Shown: one piece after another, positions 13,432 to 16,357 of the stretch
Layout: each line of letters opens with the position of its first letter
How positions within the stretch are numbered: position 1 is the first letter of the stretch
Assembly (NCBI GenBank): GCA_007121375.1
Contig: SKLX01000031.1
Location: 1-16,357, forward strand
DNA from: Bacillota bacterium
GTDB lineage: Bacteria; Bacillota; Dethiobacteria; SKNC01
DNA: 16,357 nucleotides
Reading direction: 5' to 3'
Notes under the pieces: model-generated
Seen by the model: the letters and a program-made list of their open reading frames with translations, nothing else
Database searches by the model: none
What the model was told of the DNA's origin: nothing
Translations under genes and position numbers: made by a program

Positions 13432-14018
13432 CCCTGGTTAATCAATTGATTGATATGCTTCCAGATCTCTTCTTTTCCCTCTTTACTCTTTGCTGAAAAG
13501 GGGACCACCAGATCTTCAGGTTCTACCTCCAGTATTTCTTCTATCCCTTTTATATTTTCCAGGGCCTTCCCCCGGGAGAGTTTATCTCGCTTGGTAGCAG
13601 CAACTAAAACGGGTACCTGGTAATGTTTGAGCCAATCATACATTAAAATATCATCCTCGGTAGGATCGTGTCTTATATCTATCAGGAGAACCACCAGCTT
13701 TAACTGGGAACGGTTCTGGAGATAACCCTCCACAAGCCTTCCCCATTTTTCCTTGAGCTTTTTGGAAACCCGGGCAAAGCCATACCCGGGAAGGTCTACC
13801 AGGTATATTTTACCATTAATAATGTAAAAATCTATGGTCCTGGTTTTTCCCGGTTGGCCGCTGGTGGGAGCTAACTTTTTCCTGTTTATTAAAGTGTTTA
13901 TAAGGGAGGATTTACCCACATTGGAGCGGCCGGCAAAGGCAACCTCCGGCAGTTCCCCTTGGGGGAACTGCTCTGGTTGGGAAGCTTTCTTAACGAACTC
14001 TACTGATTTTACTCGCAT
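13428..14018 (-). CDS. ysxC: Ribosome biogenesis GTPase YsxC/EngB
   Basis: EngB-family GTPase needed for assembly of the large ribosomal subunit. The 196-residue protein starts MRVKSVEFVKKASQPEQFP, like B. subtilis YsxC, and carries the G motifs GRSNVGKS (30-37), PGKTRT, DLPGYGFARVSK (75-86), TKRD (142-145) and SAK (175-177). I chose the ATG at 14018 because it gives the family N-terminus; a longer frame from 14108 would add 30 atypical residues encoded inside lon. GGAAG lies about twelve bases upstream, a long spacing. The gene overlaps the end of lon by 29 bases in another frame, as the lon-ysxC pair often does in Bacillota, so translational coupling is likely. Confidence 0.96.
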   Translation of the reverse strand: MRVKSVEFVKKASQPEQFPQGELPEVAFAGRSNVGKSSLINTLINRKKLAPTSGQPGKTRTIDFYIINGKIYLVDLPGYGFARVSKKLKEKWGRLVEGYLQNRSQLKLVVLLIDIRHDPTEDDILMYDWLKHYQVPVLVAATKRDKLSRGKALENIKGIEEILEVEPEDLVVPFSAKSKEGKEEIWKHINQLINQG

Positions 14019-16347
14019 GCCTGGTTTCTTCTTCCTTTTTAACAAGGGCATTTTCCAAGACTTCATCCATATTTTCCACCAGGACAAAGTTAACTTTCCG
14101 CTGCACATTTTTGGGTATCTCGGAAATATCCTTTTTATTATCTGCCGGGAGAATAATATTATTTATGCCTACCCGGTGGGCAGCCAGCACCTTTTCCTTA
14201 ATGCCCCCTACAGGTAAAACCCTACCCCTCAGGGTTATTTCTCCTGTCATGGCTACATCTTTACGAACGGGCTGGTTGCTTAAAGCTGAGATCAAGGACA
14301 CGGCCATGGTAATTCCTGCGGAGGGCCCGTCCTTGGGGATGGATCCTTCGGGAATGTGGACATGTATATCGGTATTTTCATAAAAGTCTTCGGAAATATT
14401 CAAGGACCTGGCCCGGGAGCGGATATAGCTTAAACCTGCCTGGGCAGACTCCTGCATCACATCACCCAGTTTACCCGTTAACGTAAGCTTGCCCTTACCT
14501 TTCATGAGGGTTACCTCGATGCTCAGGACATCTCCCCCTGTCTCTGTCCAGGCTACTCCTGTGGCCACACCAATTTCATTTTCTTTTTCCGCGGCCCCGT
14601 ATCTGTAGCGGGGTACTCCCAGGTATTTATTTAAGTTCTGCACCGTTACAAAGACGGTTTTATCCCTGTCCTGGACAATTTCCTTGGCCACCTTTCGGCA
14701 AATACTTGCCAGTTCCCTTTCCAGATTTCTAACTCCTGCTTCCCTGGTATACTCCCGGATAATCTTCCTCAGGGTATTTTCTGAAATGGACAAATTGTCC
14801 GCCGTTATCCCATTCTCCCCCAGCTGCTTGGGAATTAGATGTCTCTCTGCTATTTTTACCTTTTCTTCTTCCGTATATCCTGCCATATAAATGGTTTCCA
14901 TACGATCTAAAAGGGGAGCAGGAATATTGTGGTATGCGTTGGCGGTGGTAATAAACAATACATTGGACAGATCAAAGGGAACCTCAATATAGTGGTCACT
15001 AAAATTATTATTTTGTTCCGGGTCTAAAACCTCCAGCATGGCTGCGGAAGGGTCTCCCCGAAAATCGGTAGCCATCTTATCTATTTCGTCCAGGAGAAAA
15101 ACAGGGTTATTGGATTCCGCATCCTTCATGGCCTGCATTATCCTGCCGGGCATAGCTCCCACGTAGGTTCTCCGGTGGCCCCGAATCTCTGCTTCGTCCC
15201 GGACACCCCCCAGGGATATCCTTACAAAATTTCTTTCCAGGGCCCGGGCAACGGACTGGGCCAGGGAGGTTTTCCCGACTCCAGGAGGGCCCACCAGGCA
15301 GAGGATAGGACCTTTCAGTTTATTAGCCAGCTGGCGCACTGCCAGAAATTCAACAATTCTTTCCTTAACCTTTTTTAGGCCGTAATGATCCTCATCCAGT
15401 ATTTCTTCTGCCCTTCTAATGTCCAGCCTGTCCTCGGTAGTCTTGTCCCAGGGTAGAGATAATAGCCAGTCCAGGTAATTCCTTATAACTACCACTTCCG
15501 CTGCTGCAGGTGGCATTTTCTCCAGCCTGTCCACTTCTTTCAAGGCTTTTTCTTCTACCTCTTCAGGAAGCTCAATGGAAGCTATTTTTTCCCGGTACTC
15601 ATCGGCTTCGGCCATTTTTTCATCTTTTTCTCCCAGTTCCTTCTGAATGGCCTTCATTTGCTCCCGCAGATAATACTCCTTTTGGGTCTTTTCCATCTGC
15701 TTTTTAACCCGCATGTTAATTTTCTTTTCCAGCTCCAGGATTTCCATTTCATTGTTCAATATCTCGCTTAGCTTTTCCAGGCGATCCTTGGGACTGATGG
15801 CCTCCAGGATTTCTTGCTTCTGTTGAATTTTTAAGGTTAAATGGGAGGACACCACGTCGGAAAGCCGGCCTGGCTCTTCAATAGAAGATACATTGACCAG
15901 AGTTTCTGGTGGAATTTTTTTACCCAGTTTAATATATTCTTCAAACTGGTAAAGGACACTGCGCATCAGTGCTTCAATCTCTGAATTCTTGGTTTCATTC
16001 TCCTCCAGTTCTTCCACCTCAACCTGTAAATAAGGATCAAATTCTACAAAATCTTTAATACTGGCCCTGCTTAATCCTTCTACCAGGACCCTTATGGTTC
16101 CCCCGGGAAGCTTCAGGAGCTGCTTAATATTGGCAATAGTCCCCAATTTATAAATATCATCGGGGGTTGGCTCTTCTGTCTTGGCATCCTTTTGAGCTAT
16201 CAGCAGAATTTTGTTATCTTCGACCATTGCCTGCTCCAGGGCATTCATCGAACGCTCCCTTCCCACATCAAGATGTATAACCATGTTGGGAAACACCAGG
16301 ATACCCCTCAAAGGTAACATAGGCAATACTTTTTTTTCCCCACTCAC
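13990..16347 (-). CDS. lon: ATP-dependent serine protease Lon (LonA)
   Basis: Lon is the cytoplasmic AAA+ protease that degrades damaged and selected regulatory proteins. The 785-residue protein has the N-terminal substrate-binding domain (LPMLPLRGILVFPNMVIHLDVGR), a coiled-coil region (about 190-275), the AAA+ module with Walker A GPPGVGKT (353-360) and Walker B VFLLDEID (416-423), and the protease domain with catalytic Ser676 in PKDGPSAG and Lys719 in GGIKEK, 43 residues apart as in E. coli Lon. The start is a GTG; only ten bases lie upstream in the window, with weak binding-site character (GAAAG), so a slightly longer N-terminus cannot be ruled out. The C-terminal tail overlaps ysxC. Confidence 0.97.
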   Translation of the reverse strand: MSGEKKVLPMLPLRGILVFPNMVIHLDVGRERSMNALEQAMVEDNKILLIAQKDAKTEEPTPDDIYKLGTIANIKQLLKLPGGTIRVLVEGLSRASIKDFVEFDPYLQVEVEELEENETKNSEIEALMRSVLYQFEEYIKLGKKIPPETLVNVSSIEEPGRLSDVVSSHLTLKIQQKQEILEAISPKDRLEKLSEILNNEMEILELEKKINMRVKKQMEKTQKEYYLREQMKAIQKELGEKDEKMAEADEYREKIASIELPEEVEEKALKEVDRLEKMPPAAAEVVVIRNYLDWLLSLPWDKTTEDRLDIRRAEEILDEDHYGLKKVKERIVEFLAVRQLANKLKGPILCLVGPPGVGKTSLAQSVARALERNFVRISLGGVRDEAEIRGHRRTYVGAMPGRIMQAMKDAESNNPVFLLDEIDKMATDFRGDPSAAMLEVLDPEQNNNFSDHYIEVPFDLSNVLFITTANAYHNIPAPLLDRMETIYMAGYTEEEKVKIAERHLIPKQLGENGITADNLSISENTLRKIIREYTREAGVRNLERELASICRKVAKEIVQDRDKTVFVTVQNLNKYLGVPRYRYGAAEKENEIGVATGVAWTETGGDVLSIEVTLMKGKGKLTLTGKLGDVMQESAQAGLSYIRSRARSLNISEDFYENTDIHVHIPEGSIPKDGPSAGITMAVSLISALSNQPVRKDVAMTGEITLRGRVLPVGGIKEKVLAAHRVGINNIILPADNKKDISEIPKNVQRKVNFVLVENMDEVLENALVKKEEETRHASKISRVR

Positions 16348-16357
16348 TTTTCTTTCA

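Noticed and set aside
16348..16357. TGA on the minus strand just before lon as an upstream gene stop
   Set aside because: Ten bases at the window edge cannot show whether a gene ends there.

Overview
The window looks like chromosomal DNA of an anaerobic Bacillota (Clostridia-type) bacterium. The grounds are strong AGGAGG-type ribosome binding sites with frequent GTG and TTG starts, a valine T-box leader, the housekeeping order lon - ysxC - valS - folC, and a complete rnfCDGEAB operon in the order usual for clostridia. Every gene I can support lies on the minus strand, so transcription runs from high to low coordinates. The proteins predicted to face outside the membrane are extremely acidic, which hints at an alkaliphilic or salt-loving anaerobe; that is inference.

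Region 1 (about 9118-16347) is housekeeping: the ATP-dependent protease Lon, the ribosome-assembly GTPase YsxC/EngB overlapping its end, a consensus promoter at the ysxC stop codon, a valine-specific T-box leader with terminator, valyl-tRNA synthetase, and folylpolyglutamate synthase overlapping the valS end.

Region 2 (about 3172-8973) is the electron-transport block. A small FMN-binding lipoprotein comes first, then a 12-bp perfect dyad, then rnfC, rnfD, rnfG, rnfE, rnfA and rnfB in one tight operon closed by a strong intrinsic terminator. Rnf passes electrons between ferredoxin and NAD+ and pumps Na+ or H+. RnfG is unusual: it carries two FMN-binding domains in tandem, each with its own flavin-attachment motif. 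The second closely resembles the separate lipoprotein.

Region 3 (1-3113) starts with a lone moaC (molybdenum cofactor synthesis) and continues as an Mrp/Mbh-type cation antiporter operon: mrpE, mrpF, mrpG, two small genes that match the two C-terminal parts of MrpA (MbhD-like and MbhE-like), mrpB, mrpC and the start of mrpD, cut by the window edge. No N-terminal MrpA antiporter module is present. This order and the split MrpA are those of antiporter modules in membrane-bound hydrogenases and related complexes, so what lies beyond position 1 decides whether this is a plain antiporter or part of a larger redox complex. Rnf and Mrp next to each other would link ferredoxin oxidation, Na+/H+ gradients and pH or sodium homeostasis.

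I saw no tRNA, rRNA, insertion sequence, CRISPR array or phage gene.
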